Numbered from the stretch's first letter, positions 55,236 through 64,000 are shown. The stretch is 64,000 nt of DNA from CAIWHR01 sp963781285 (GCA_963781285.1 CAWAFI010000026.1:1-64000); one strand, 5' to 3'. Program-made: numbers and translations. The notes: a model not told the origin generated them from the letters alone.

Positions 55236-57083
55236 TCACAAACCGAGACGGGCCCGGGTATCCGGTTTCAGCTGTCCCTTGTCGTCCCAGCCGCGAAGCT
55301 GGTAGTACTCGGGGAGCATCTTGTCCAGGCCATTGACGAGCCCGCGAGCGGGCCCGGTCTTCGCTGGCTCGGTAAGCAACCGCTTCGGCAGCGTGTCGTC
55401 CTTTGCAGTGAAGCCGGCCCGATTGTTGAAATCGCGCTCCATGTTCCAGATGCGCTCGCCGATCAGGCCCAGCTCCTCGAGCGTGAACTCGTCGGTGCAA
55501 GCCGCAGCAAGTTGCGGCTGGACATCGGCAAGCGTCCACGCGAAGCTGGTGAACAGACAGATGCCGGCCGAATCGAAGACGGCCGTGGCGTCCTGGAACG
55601 CCTTGACCAGCCCGGCCTTGCCCTCGGTGACGAGCGGATCGGTCTTCACCGGAATTCCAAGGATCTCGGACGCCACCGTGTAGCCGCGCAAGTGGCAGGC
55701 GCCGCGGTTGGCCGTGGCATAGGCGAGGCCCATGCCCTGGATGCCGCGCGAGTCATAGGCGGGAAACTCCTGCCCCTTGACGCTCATCGACAGATCCGGA
55801 TGGCCGTACTTGGCGGCGAGCCGCTTCGAGCCCTGCGCGATCTCCTTGCCGAAGCCCTCCCCTCGAGCGGTGATCTCCGCGAAATAGGTGAGAGCCTTGG
55901 CTGAACCGAACGGAGCTTCGATGCCCAACTGCTCCTTCTTCAACACCCCCATCTCGTAGAGCTCCATGACGGCGCCGACCGTCGCGCCGAAGGAGATGGG
56001 GTCGAAGCCATCCTCGTTGCAGATGAAGTTGGCATAGGTCAGCGCTTCGAGGTCGTTGACGCCGTTTGCAGCGCCCAGCGCCCACGCCGCCTCGTATTCG
56101 AGGCCGCCCGACGCCCCCCAGTACTTCGGCTTGTTGACGACCGTGTAGTGCGTCTCGTCGATCTTGGAGATACGGCCGCACGCGATCGTGCACCCGAAGC
56201 AGGCCTGGTTGGTCACGAGGTTCGGCTTGCCGTCGGTCTTGCGCGGCGCATGCATCGCTTCAGCCGAAATGTCCTTCGCACCTTCGAACTGGACGTCGCG
56301 ATGGTTGCGCGTAGGCAAGGCTCCCACTTCGTTGATCACGTTCATCAGCACTTGCGTGCCGAACTTGGGCAAACCCTGCCCGGTCACCGCGTGATCGGCC
56401 AGCACCTTCTTGGCAGCCACGGTTGCCTTCATGAACGCCTTGGGATCACGGATATTGCCCACTCCCTTGGTGCCGCGCACGGCAATCGCCTTGAGATTCT
56501 TGCTGCCCATCACCGTGCCCACCCCCGAGCGTCCCGCGGCGCGATGCAGGTCGTTGATCACCCCCGCGTACAGGCAGCCCGTCTCGCCGGCGCGCCCGAT
56601 CGAGCTGACGCGCATCTGCGCGTCCTGATGTTTCGCCTTGATCGCGGGCTCGGTTTCCCACACCGACTTGCCCCAGAGCCAGCCGGCATCGAGCAATTGC
56701 GCAGTGTCGTTCTCGATGAGCAGATAGACGGGCTTGGGCGCCTTGCCCTCGAAGATGATCATGTCCCAACCCGCCATCTTGAGCTCCGCGCCCCAATAGC
56801 CGCCCGAGTTGGAGCAGGCGATCGCGCCGGTCAGCGCCCCTTTGGTGATGACGGAGTAGCGCCCGCCGGTCGAGGCCATCGTTCCGGTGAGCGGTCCCGT
56901 GGCCCAGATGATCTTGTTTTCGGGCGACAGCGGATCGACCTTCGGATCGACTTCCTCGGTGTAGTACTTGGTCGCCAGGCCGCGTTGGCCGATGTAATCA
57001 CGCGCCCATTTCATGTTGAGGGGCTCCGGGGTGCAAGTCCCCTTGGCGAGATTGACGCGCAAGACCTTTCCAGTCCAAGACAT
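55236..57083 (-). CDS. aorB: AorB, tungsten aldehyde:ferredoxin oxidoreductase catalytic subunit
   Basis: A 615-residue protein of the AOR family. The N-terminal domain has LRVNLAKGTCTPEPLN and WATGPLTGTMASTGGRYSVI; CFGCTIACGRIS with a later CLFTSF supplies the four [4Fe-4S] ligands; and GSKRLAAKYGHPDLSMSVKG plus AYDSRGIQGMGLAYATANRG form the bis-pterin W site. ATG 57083 follows AAGGAGG. It oxidises aldehydes to acids, or reduces acids with a low-potential donor, in the cytoplasm. Confidence 0.92.
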   Translation of the reverse strand: MSWTGKVLRVNLAKGTCTPEPLNMKWARDYIGQRGLATKYYTEEVDPKVDPLSPENKIIWATGPLTGTMASTGGRYSVITKGALTGAIACSNSGGYWGAELKMAGWDMIIFEGKAPKPVYLLIENDTAQLLDAGWLWGKSVWETEPAIKAKHQDAQMRVSSIGRAGETGCLYAGVINDLHRAAGRSGVGTVMGSKNLKAIAVRGTKGVGNIRDPKAFMKATVAAKKVLADHAVTGQGLPKFGTQVLMNVINEVGALPTRNHRDVQFEGAKDISAEAMHAPRKTDGKPNLVTNQACFGCTIACGRISKIDETHYTVVNKPKYWGASGGLEYEAAWALGAANGVNDLEALTYANFICNEDGFDPISFGATVGAVMELYEMGVLKKEQLGIEAPFGSAKALTYFAEITARGEGFGKEIAQGSKRLAAKYGHPDLSMSVKGQEFPAYDSRGIQGMGLAYATANRGACHLRGYTVASEILGIPVKTDPLVTEGKAGLVKAFQDATAVFDSAGICLFTSFAWTLADVQPQLAAACTDEFTLEELGLIGERIWNMERDFNNRAGFTAKDDTLPKRLLTEPAKTGPARGLVNGLDKMLPEYYQLRGWDDKGQLKPDTRARLGL

Positions 57084-57094
57084 GATCGTCCTCC

Positions 57095-57568
57095 TTACGC
57101 GTGCGGCTGGCTGCCGACCTTGTTCGCCCACATCTTCATGCGCTCGAGCCCGGTCCAGTCGGCGTCGACATAGGTGATGGCACCGGTCGGGCAGGCCGCA
57201 GCGCAGGCGGGATCGCCGCCGCAAAGGTCGCACTTCTGCACCTTCCCGGTGTCTTGCACATAATTGATCGTCCCGAACGGACAAGCGATCGTGCATACCT
57301 TGCAGCCCACGCACACGTCCTCGAGCACGACCTTGGCGCCGGTGGCGAAATCTATCTTGATCGCGTCAACCGGACACGCGTGCAGGCACCAAGCCTCATC
57401 GCACTGGGTGCAGGTATAGGGAACCTTTCTCCCGGAATGGTCGAAGTCGAAGATCTTGATGCGCGACTTCGCGGGATTGAACACACCGTAGTTCTCGTAG
57501 CTACACGCCATTTCGCACTGCAGGCAGCCGGTACATTTGTCGGCGTTGATATAGAGGGACTTTTGCAC
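57095..57568 (-). CDS. aorA: AorA, ferredoxin-like electron-transfer subunit (four [4Fe-4S])
   Basis: A 157-residue protein with 16 Cys in four groups: CTGCLQCEMAC, CTQCDEAWCLHACP, CVGCKVCTIACP and CDLCGGDPACAAACP. GTG start (57568) after GAGGAGG; longer upstream frames are spurious. In the known AOR, AorA subunits stack into a chain that links AorB sites and AorC. It is translated just before aorB with a short spacer. Confidence 0.9.
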   Translation of the reverse strand: MQKSLYINADKCTGCLQCEMACSYENYGVFNPAKSRIKIFDFDHSGRKVPYTCTQCDEAWCLHACPVDAIKIDFATGAKVVLEDVCVGCKVCTIACPFGTINYVQDTGKVQKCDLCGGDPACAAACPTGAITYVDADWTGLERMKMWANKVGSQPHA

Positions 57569-57810
57569 GTTTCCTCCTCGAATGCTCAATGGCGCTGCGT
57601 TTGAATGCTGCAAACGCAACAATCTAGATCGAACATCGATCCGATCTCTCCAACTTTGCGGAAAGGATGGCCCCCTAACACTCGGCGCGACCCTCCCATG
57701 CAAAAGCCGCCTGGGTGAGCCCGGTATGATGTCAACCCGGAACGACGACGTTACGCCCCGGGAGCAGCTTCCGTCAATAGAGAGAGCCAGGCTGGCTTCC
57801 GGCTCACACC

Positions 57811-59053
57811 TCAGCTCGGCTTGCGGCTCAACTCGACAAATGCCTCCATCAGCAGACTCGGGTCCTTCATCAGCTTTTCCTTCCAAGGGCCGAGGTGACG
57901 CCGGGTCTGAATCAGGCCGCGGATGGCGCCGACGTGGTCAATTCGGCCGATGCTGATGGCGCCGATCAGCACGTCGCCGTCGAAGCAGAGTCGCCTGTAG
58001 TGAAAGTGTTCGGCGTCGATGCTCTCCGCCGCATCGCCGCCTTCGCGGCCTTGCCACAGGCCGAAGGTGTACGAGAGCAGGCCGACGGTATCGAGCACGT
58101 TCATCGAGAGGCTGCCGCGGTAAGGCACGTTCTTGCCGGCCATGTTGAGGGCGGCCGCGCGACCATGTTCGGTGGCGGTCGGCTGCAGCGCATGTACGAT
58201 CCATTCGCCCGTGGAGAAGTCGCGGCCCTGCGCTACGTCGCCGGCGGCGTAGATGCAGGGCACCGTGGTCTCCATGCGGTCGTTGATGACAATCCCCTGG
58301 TCGATCTCGGCGCCGGTGCCCTCGAGGAACGCGACGTTCGGTCGCACGCCCGTGGCAAGGATGATCAGGTCGGCATCGAAGCTCTGGGTGTCCATGACCA
58401 CGCGCGGACCAGGTTCGATGCGCTCGATGCGTCCCTTCGTAATGACGTTCACGCCCTGACCCTCGAGCCAGCGCTGCAGCAGCGCGCTGCCGGTCGGGCG
58501 TCATCATCGAGCGCAGGATCTGGCCGACGCGGCCGGCGATGACGGTCAGTCGCGCGCCACTTTCCACCAGCGACTTCATGCAGACGCCGGCGACGAACCC
58601 GGCGCCGACCATCACCACCCGGGCACCGGGTTGCAGCTTGGCGGCGATGACACGGGCGTCCTCGAGGGTCCAGCAGGTGACCACGCCAGGCAGATCGGTA
58701 CCGGGTACCGGCGGCAGTGTCGGCGAGGAGCCGGTGGCCACCAGCAGCCTGTCGTAGGCGAGCGTGGTGCGGTCGTCGAGATCCACCGTCCCGCCGGTGG
58801 CGCCCGCATGGACCTTGACGGCCTTGTTGTTGCGGTAGCGGATGTCGAGGCTCGCAAAGTGGCCGGCGGTCTTGCGCGACCGCGCGCCCTGTTCGTCGAT
58901 GCGGCCGGTCAGGATGTAGGGGATGGCCATGCGCGAATAGGGCTCGCCTGGCTCCCCGCTGACCAGGGTGATCTCGCCAGCCGGATCCTCCTGCCGGATG
59001 ACTTCGGCGGCCTGCACGCCGGCCGGGCCGGCACCGATCAGCACGTATTTCAA
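57811..59053 (-). pseudogene. Second AorC-like FAD/NAD oxidoreductase, frameshifted
   Basis: The first gene of the operon. From TTG 59053 (after GGGAGG): VLIGAGPAGVQAAEVIRQ; EPYSRMAIPYILTGRIDE; VVMVGAGFVAGVCMKSL. The frame breaks near 58500 (QILRSMMTPDR), and SALLQRWLEGQGVNVITKG continues in the next frame to FVELSRKPS at 57811. The 1243-base span is one off a multiple of three. It parallels the intact aorC, for example TFGLWQGREGG against TSFGRWEGVPGG, so the operon has two copies of this subunit. Confidence 0.82.
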
Positions 59054-59671
59054 GGCGTTCCTCCCAAGGCGCAAGCCTCGCTCAGCTGGCTAAGCTGTTG
59101 CTGGCGGACGCTCAATCCCGAGTTGGAAGTCCATTGCCAGGACTCCGGAAGCCCGCGACGGCGGAGCGAGGCGCCCACGTGGTTGCCGTCGCGCCGACTA
59201 GTATAGGTCCAGCGTGGAGGAAACGCTCGACGCGTCGCGCTAGTCAGTCCAGGAGCGTGTCGCAGAAGTCGCGGAAGACCATTGCGGGAGCATTCGGATC
59301 GGACTACGCTTCCCGGGAAGGCGCGAGGGTGTTTCCCCAAGAATTGCGTGGCGTTCTTGGGCAGCGACTTGATCGATCAGACGGGTCCGTCGGCAATCAC
59401 GGATTTCCGGAAGACGCACCTGTCCGCCATGGTCGAGTACCTGCTTCGCGGGCGCGTGGGTGGGCCACATGGGCGTCGAGGGTAGTAAAGATGACGGCGA
59501 ACGCGCTAGAGCGCCCGGCGATGAAACGAGACACGCTATCGGGGCCCCTGCAAATGGTCAGGTGAAACGACAACGGGAGCGCGACCACGGTGACCGCGTT
59601 CCCTCGATGCGCCTATGGGTGATCAAGGAGCCGCAGCTCAACCGGAATCGACTCTCGAAAGGAGTTGCACG
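59054..59671. other. Divergent intergenic region (aor operon and Rieske/PQQ genes)
   Basis: About 620 bases with no recognised gene and only short motif-free frames. AAAGGAG at about 59658 is the ribosome site of the Rieske gene. The promoters of both the leftward aor operon and the rightward pair must be here. Confidence 0.45.
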
Positions 59672-60280
59672 ATGTCGAAGTTTTGCCAAGAACGACGGGA
59701 CGCGCTGAAGTCCACTTGCTGGCTCGTCACGGTGACGGCACTTGCGTCGGGCGCCGGCGTGAGGGCTTTCGCGGCCGGTGGTGCGATGCCGCTTGCCCAG
59801 TCCTCGGGCGTGCCTCGGGTCGGCGACACCTTCGTCTTCTCGGGAGGCCCGAACAAGGGCAAGGAGGTCATGGTCGCCGACGTGGTCCTCGGCGCGAGGC
59901 CGGAATTGGCGGTGGCGAAGAATCCGAGCACGGGTAAGCTGGTAGAAGACGACGCCGGAGAGAAAGATCACGCCACCGTCCTCTTCTACAGGGTGGCGCC
60001 GGATGCCTACCCGGCCGGGATGAAGGACGACACGGTGGAAGGCATCTCGTGCTACACGGCCGTGTGCCCCCATCTCGGCTGCCTTGTCGACGCGTGGGAC
60101 GCGACGGCCAAACTTTTCAAGTGTGCCTGCCACGATGCGACTTTCGATCCCGTGAAAGAGGGACAAAACATCAGCGGGCCGCGCATGCGCGCACTTCCAC
60201 TTATTCCCATCAAGGCAGTGGATGCGAAGCTGGTGGTAGCCGGCAAACCCACCGGTTATATTGGTGTGAAGAAAGGTTGA
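59672..60280 (+). CDS. Exported Rieske [2Fe-2S] protein
   Basis: A 202-residue protein with a twin-Arg-like leader (QERRDALKSTCWLVTVTAL) and the Rieske centre CPHLGC ... CACHDATFD (CxHxxC and CxxH). Its fold region IPIKAVDAKLVVAGKPTG follows. It sits 54 bases before the PQQ dehydrogenase gene and probably forms an operon with it, suggesting an electron link in the periplasm or membrane. It differs from bc1 Rieske proteins in lacking the second pair of disulfide Cys. Confidence 0.83.
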   Translation: MSKFCQERRDALKSTCWLVTVTALASGAGVRAFAAGGAMPLAQSSGVPRVGDTFVFSGGPNKGKEVMVADVVLGARPELAVAKNPSTGKLVEDDAGEKDHATVLFYRVAPDAYPAGMKDDTVEGISCYTAVCPHLGCLVDAWDATAKLFKCACHDATFDPVKEGQNISGPRMRALPLIPIKAVDAKLVVAGKPTGYIGVKKG

Positions 60281-60334
60281 CGCGCTAGACCTCGTAGCGG
60301 CGCTGCTCTGGAGACACTGAACCAGGAGGACACA

Positions 60335-62089
60335 ATGAGCAAGATGAAGAGAGGCTTGTCGGCGGTGGTCGCATCGACGCCACTCCTGCTGGCGATTGCA
60401 TCCGGTCCTGCGTTCGGCCAAGCGGACGCCTCCAACCGGCCTTTCCGTGCGGTCACCGCGGCGATGATGAGCAATCCGCCTGCTTCGGAATGGCTCCAAT
60501 ACCGTCGCACCTTCGACGGGCACGGCTTCAGCCCGCTGACAAAGATCACGAAGGCGAATGTCGGCAAACTGGTGCCGATCTGGGAGTTTTCGACCGGCTT
60601 GACGAAGGGTCACGAAGTCGTTCCGATCGAACACGACGGGGTGCTTGTGATCTCTGCCTCGTACAACGCGTTCTTCGGGTTGGATGCGCGCAGCGGCAAG
60701 TTCCTCTGGAAGTACGAGCGCGAACTTCCGGACAAGGCTTTGGCCGTGGTCTGCTGCGACGTGGTCAACAAGGGCGGCGTCTTTTACGGTGACAACGTCT
60801 ACTTCGGCACCATCGACGCGCACGTCATCGCGTTGAACGCCAAAACCGGCAAATTGGTCTGGGATACGAAGGTTGCCGATTACTCCGACGGCATCACGAT
60901 CACCGGCGCTCCGCTGGTCGTCAAGGGCAACATCATCACCGGGATGACCGGCGGCGAATTCGGCGCCCGCGGACGGTTGATCGCCGTGAACGCCGAGACC
61001 GGAAAGATCGCCTGGACCACCTACACCGTCCCCGGACCCGGCGAGCCCGGCAATGACACCTGGGGCGGCACGGACACTTGGAAGCGCGGCGGTGGGACCA
61101 CCTGGACCACGGGCGCGTACGACGAGAAGCAGAACCTGATTTTCTGGCCGACCGGCAACCCCGGCCCCTGGAACGGATCAGTGCGCCCGGGCAAGAACAT
61201 CGGTACCGCGTCGATCATCGCGTTCGATGGCGACACCGGCGCGATCAAGGCCCAGTTCCAGTTCGTGCCCCACGACATGTGGGATTACGACAACATCGGG
61301 CAGCCGATGCTGATCGACATCACGAAGGACGGCAAGAAGGTCGAAGGACTCTTCGAGCCGAACAAGAACGGCTACGTGTACATGGTCGAACGCAGCAACT
61401 TCGGTCCCGGCACCGTCGACAACATCAAGTTCGTCTACGGCGAACCGTTCATGCCGGTCACGGTGTGGAAGGGCCTGGACGCGACGGGGCACCCGATCTT
61501 CGACCCGGCGAAGGACCCGACCAAGGGCGAGCTGGTCGATGTATGCCCGTCTTTCCTGGGTGGCGCGAACTACATGGTCCCCGCCTACGACGCCGCCAGG
61601 AAGCTGGCGTTCTTTTCGGGCAACTACTGGTGCGAAACGATCAAGAGCCTTCCGCCTGAGCCCTGGAAACCCTATGCCGCTTACGTGCAGGCCGACTTCC
61701 ACATGTACGTTCAGAAGGGGATCGAGGGTGCCGGTGGTTTCGTGAAGGCGATCGATGTGAACACCGGCAAGACGAAGTGGACGCATTCGATGCCTGACTC
61801 GAGCTGGGGTGGCCTGTTGTCGACTGCCTCGGGGTTGGTCTTCGGCGGCGGTACCGACACCCGCGACCTGTTTGCTCTGGACGCGGATACCGGCGCGGTG
61901 CTCTGGAGGCACCGCTCGAACTCGGGCTTGGTAGGCGCCCCGATCACCTATGAGATCGACGGCGAGCAGTATGTCTGCTACGTCGTTGGCTTCGGCGGTG
62001 CGATTCCGATCTGGACCGGCGAGATCAAGGACAAGTACCACCAGAACACGCCGCAGGGCGGCATGGTCATTGTCTTCGCCCTGAAGTAG
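60335..62089 (+). CDS. PQQ-dependent alcohol dehydrogenase, lanthanide-type signature
   Basis: A 584-residue exported quinoprotein (signal ending SGPAFGQA), eight-bladed propeller. The vicinal disulfide Cys140-Cys141, the metal ligands Glu208 (GGEFGARG) and Asn275 (TGNPGPWN), catalytic Asp317 and the extra Asp319 in HDMWDYDN are present. The Asp two residues after the catalytic one is the mark of lanthanide enzymes (XoxF, ExaF, PedH); Ca enzymes carry a small residue there. Start ATG 60335 follows AGGAGG. No cytochrome or xoxJ gene is next to it. Confidence 0.9.
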   Translation: MSKMKRGLSAVVASTPLLLAIASGPAFGQADASNRPFRAVTAAMMSNPPASEWLQYRRTFDGHGFSPLTKITKANVGKLVPIWEFSTGLTKGHEVVPIEHDGVLVISASYNAFFGLDARSGKFLWKYERELPDKALAVVCCDVVNKGGVFYGDNVYFGTIDAHVIALNAKTGKLVWDTKVADYSDGITITGAPLVVKGNIITGMTGGEFGARGRLIAVNAETGKIAWTTYTVPGPGEPGNDTWGGTDTWKRGGGTTWTTGAYDEKQNLIFWPTGNPGPWNGSVRPGKNIGTASIIAFDGDTGAIKAQFQFVPHDMWDYDNIGQPMLIDITKDGKKVEGLFEPNKNGYVYMVERSNFGPGTVDNIKFVYGEPFMPVTVWKGLDATGHPIFDPAKDPTKGELVDVCPSFLGGANYMVPAYDAARKLAFFSGNYWCETIKSLPPEPWKPYAAYVQADFHMYVQKGIEGAGGFVKAIDVNTGKTKWTHSMPDSSWGGLLSTASGLVFGGGTDTRDLFALDADTGAVLWRHRSNSGLVGAPITYEIDGEQYVCYVVGFGGAIPIWTGEIKDKYHQNTPQGGMVIVFALK

Positions 62090-62112
62090 CCTGCGGATCT
62101 CCAACCGAGGGT

Positions 62113-62141
62113 GAGGCGGGAGGGCGTAAGCCCTCTGCCTC
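62113..62141. terminator. GC-rich hairpin between convergent genes
   Basis: gaggcgggagggc, loop gtaa, gccctctgcctc, paired over twelve positions with a one-base bulge. It lies 24 bases after the PQQ gene and 81 before the end of the opposing gene. No T-run is seen, so it is a weak or rho-assisted terminator. Confidence 0.45.
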
Positions 62142-62221
62142 CCCGCTCGATTGCGTTGGTCAGAACGTGGAAAGAAGCGGCGCCAGGCCCGACGGCAGGC
62201 TGGGCCAGGCGAAGCGCGGGT

Positions 62222-63007
62222 CTAATCGCCGGCGCAGCGGAACCCCGAGAACCTGCGCTTCCTGTCGGCGGAATCGAAGCCGCGAACCGAGACGCGCACG
62301 CTCTTTGCCGAGGTGAACCAGGAGCCACCGCGCATTGCCACGAAGATTGGGTCCTCGGGCTTGTACGGATCGTTGGTGAACTGCCAGACATTGCCGAGCA
62401 TGTCGTAGAGCTGGAATCCATTGGGCAACTTCGTGGCCACCTCCTGCGTTCGGCCACCGCTGTTGTCCTTGTACCAGGCGATTGCATCGAGGTCGCCGTA
62501 ACGCGCCGCCGGGCTGCCGCCGCGGGCAGCGTACTCGTACTCGCGCTCGGTGGGGATTCGCATTCCGATGTCGGTGCAGTATTTCAGCGCGTCGCCCCAA
62601 TTCACGCGCTCAACGGGCAACTGCTCGCTGCCCTTGCGGAAGCTCGGATTCGTCCCGGTGACGCGCTTGTACGCGGCCTGCGTGACGAGGGTCTGGCCGA
62701 TCCAGAAGCCCTTTGCGATCGTGACCTCGCGCTGCGGAACCTCGTCGCTGTCGCAAAGGGTGTCGCCCGGCGAGCAGCCCATCATGAATTTACCCGGAGG
62801 AAGCCAGACGTACGTGAGGCCATCCTTGGGATTGACCATGGTGGTCAACGCCGGCGTATTGGGATCGGTTGCAGCGGCTGCCGGCGCGTCGTCCGCGGGC
62901 AAAGCACGGCGAGCCGAATCGGGTTGCTCCTGCGCCGGGAGCGCCCGGGTGAGCAGAAGCGCCAATGCGACAGCGGCTGCAGCTGATCGAAACGGCGGCC
63001 GTTTCAT
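62222..63007 (-). CDS. Exported SUMF1/FGE-like domain protein
   Basis: A 261-residue protein (ATG 63007, signal MKRPPFRSAAAAVALALLLT). The domain begins with MMGCSPGDTLCDSDEVPQRE (His/Cys pair); it has PVERVNWGDALKYCTDIGMR, RIPTEREYEYAARGG and ends MRGGSW ... RRFSGFRCAGD, the usual SUMF1 edge. The Cys pair of true formylglycine enzymes near the end is not seen, so a binding or non-catalytic role is more likely. Confidence 0.78.
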   Translation of the reverse strand: MKRPPFRSAAAAVALALLLTRALPAQEQPDSARRALPADDAPAAAATDPNTPALTTMVNPKDGLTYVWLPPGKFMMGCSPGDTLCDSDEVPQREVTIAKGFWIGQTLVTQAAYKRVTGTNPSFRKGSEQLPVERVNWGDALKYCTDIGMRIPTEREYEYAARGGSPAARYGDLDAIAWYKDNSGGRTQEVATKLPNGFQLYDMLGNVWQFTNDPYKPEDPIFVAMRGGSWFTSAKSVRVSVRGFDSADRKRRFSGFRCAGD

Positions 63008-63616
63008 TGAGTCTCGCACTCTACTTTGCGAGGCATCGCGACACAAGGGGACGGTGGGCAATGTGCCGATCGTCGTTGCACGAACCTGGCAGGGGTTGGC
63101 CAGGTGCTGAACACGCCCGCCAAGTTGCTGCGCAAAGTCACTGACTTCCGGCTCCACTCGCTGGATCCGGCCAAACTGCATACCCCAGGCTGGATGACGA
63201 CGATTATCTTCAAACTCACCGACCCTGTTGGCAGCCTCACCACCTACTGGGACTTGTTCACTCGCTTCTGGGACCGCGAGTTTGTCGAGTCGCATTCCAC
63301 CACCTCCGACTACCTCAACAACAAGCTGACCTATCGGCTAACTTGAAGTCCCACCGGCAGCAGCCCGTTGGACTGGCCGTTGAATGGAATGCGATCCGAT
63401 TTGATCTGACGTTGGTTGCCAGGTCGAATTCCGATCAGGACACCAAAAGGGATAACGGGGGAGTGGGAAAGCTTGGCGAAAATGCACGGAGAAGATGCTA
63501 TGGGGTTCGCCTTTGCGATCATTGCGTTAGCTGAATTCGTGGACCAGAATAGGCGAATCCCTCGTCTGCCGCATTCGACGCCCTTGCATTGCCGACTGGT
63601 GCCACAAGGAACCGCG
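63008..63616. other. Intergenic region with a possible gene fragment
   Basis: About 610 bases. From about 63106 to 63346 the plus strand reads VLNTPAKLLRKVTDFRLHSL, then GWMTTIIFKLTDPVGSLTTYW and ends with a stop; codon third positions are GC-rich, as in real genes here. The sequence suggests the end of a broken gene that I cannot name. Nothing else is seen. Confidence 0.35.
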
Positions 63617-64000
63617 ATGAGCACAACCCCGCCTGAATCCCCGCCCGGCTCGCCGACACTTCCGTTTTCACCGCAGGACGCGATGGATTTCATGCAACGG
63701 ATGTGGAATCCGTTCGGCATACCGATCCCCGGTTTCGGCGTGCCCGGTGCGCCGGCGCCGACGCCTGCTCCTTCCGGCGCGTTGCCGTTCCCGAGCCCGG
63801 CCGCGATGTTCGCGACCCTCGACCCGGCCGAGGTGGAACGCAAGATCGGCGAGCTCAAGGTCATCGAGGGCTGGCTGCAAATGAGTCTCAACCTCATGCA
63901 GATGAGCATCAAGACAATGGAGTTGCAGAAGGCCTCGCTCGAGGCGCTGCGCGGTTCGCATGAGCCGTCACCTCCCCCGGCCGGACCCCACCCGCGCCGC
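63617..64000 (+). CDS. phaM: PhaM-like polyhydroxybutyrate granule protein (partial)
   Basis: The start of a gene running off the window. MSTTPPESPPGSPTLPFSPQ, DAMDFMQRMWNPFGIPIPGF and the helical block ATLDPAEVERKIGELKVIEG, WLQMSLNLMQMSIKTMELQK match PhaM of betaproteobacteria, which activates PHB synthase PhaC and binds granules and DNA. Start ATG 63617 after AAGGA. Low-complexity Pro stretches are normal in the linker. Confidence 0.75.
   Translation, partial: MSTTPPESPPGSPTLPFSPQDAMDFMQRMWNPFGIPIPGFGVPGAPAPTPAPSGALPFPSPAAMFATLDPAEVERKIGELKVIEGWLQMSLNLMQMSIKTMELQKASLEALRGSHEPSPPPAGPHPRR

Noticed and set aside
59240..59565. Short frames in the gap between aor and Rieske genes
   Set aside because: They overlap each other on both strands, have no motifs, and occupy what should be a divergent promoter region.

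Overview
The window is high-GC chromosomal DNA from a betaproteobacterium, most likely of the Burkholderiales or Rhodocyclales type. The evidence is the linked block FAD-linked oxidase - PP0621-type zinc-ribbon protein - pilS - pilR (47.8-52.5 kb), a PhaM-like start at the right edge, and an Aromatoleum-type AOR operon. No rRNA, tRNA or CRISPR array was found. Several genes carry single-base indels. They cluster in the sugar-transport operon and in the recombinase trio, while many long genes elsewhere are intact, so the frameshifts may be real decay or local assembly error.

Layout. 0.4-7.7 kb (minus strand): a CUT1-type ABC sugar transporter (binding protein, two permeases, ATPase) followed by three catabolic genes (amidohydrolase, Gfo/Idh/MocA oxidoreductase, D-threonine aldolase-like PLP enzyme). 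8.76-12.23 kb: a recombinase-in-trio (RIT) element, three overlapping tyrosine recombinase genes between 33-bp inverted repeats, each gene frameshifted. 12.2-14.0 kb: a diverged dispersed repeat, a truncated MDR dehydrogenase and a group II intron remnant that has lost nearly all of its reverse transcriptase. 14.3-16.1 kb: a tetraheme cytochrome c and its flavoprotein partner. 16.9-22.5 kb: a hydrolase-like/adenylate cyclase fusion, an EVE protein, a family 5 binding protein and a secreted beta-propeller protein.

23.1-27.8 kb (minus): one tight operon joins a two-subunit molybdenum hydroxylase (IorA/IorB type) to soxX, soxY, soxZ and soxA. There is no soxB or soxCD nearby, and SoxY has an unusual C-terminus. 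28.4-33 kb: a DJ-1/PfpI protein, a DUF4239 membrane protein, an AT-rich methyltransferase island and an orphan ABC binding protein. 33.5-37.7 kb: a metallo-beta-lactamase fused to a receiver domain, convergent with a triple-PAS hybrid histidine kinase that carries a near-identical PAS duplication.

38.4-47.7 kb: a compact defective prophage or satellite-like island (integrase, AlpA-like regulator, GIY-YIG protein, primase, VapE helicase, small terminase, capsid fragment, DUF6602). Its integrase is split by a 1.9-kb IS1634-family insertion with a 6-bp target duplication; removing the IS and one copy restores a 346-codon frame. 47.8-52.5 kb: pilR, pilS, the PP0621 protein and a FAD oxidase.

52.6-59.1 kb (minus): a tungsten aldehyde oxidoreductase operon: an aorC paralogue (frameshifted), aorA, aorB, aorC, a MoaD-like gene, a small unknown gene and mobB. 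59.7-62.1 kb (plus): a Rieske protein and a PQQ alcohol dehydrogenase with the Asp-Tyr-Asp signature of lanthanide enzymes. Together these could carry alcohol to aldehyde (periplasm) to acid (cytoplasm). The right edge holds a sulfatase-modifying-factor-like protein and the start of a PhaM-like gene. A roughly 140-bp intergenic repeat (best copies near 21.0 and 31.7 kb, a diverged inverse copy at 12.2 kb) and related modules occupy many of the gaps.
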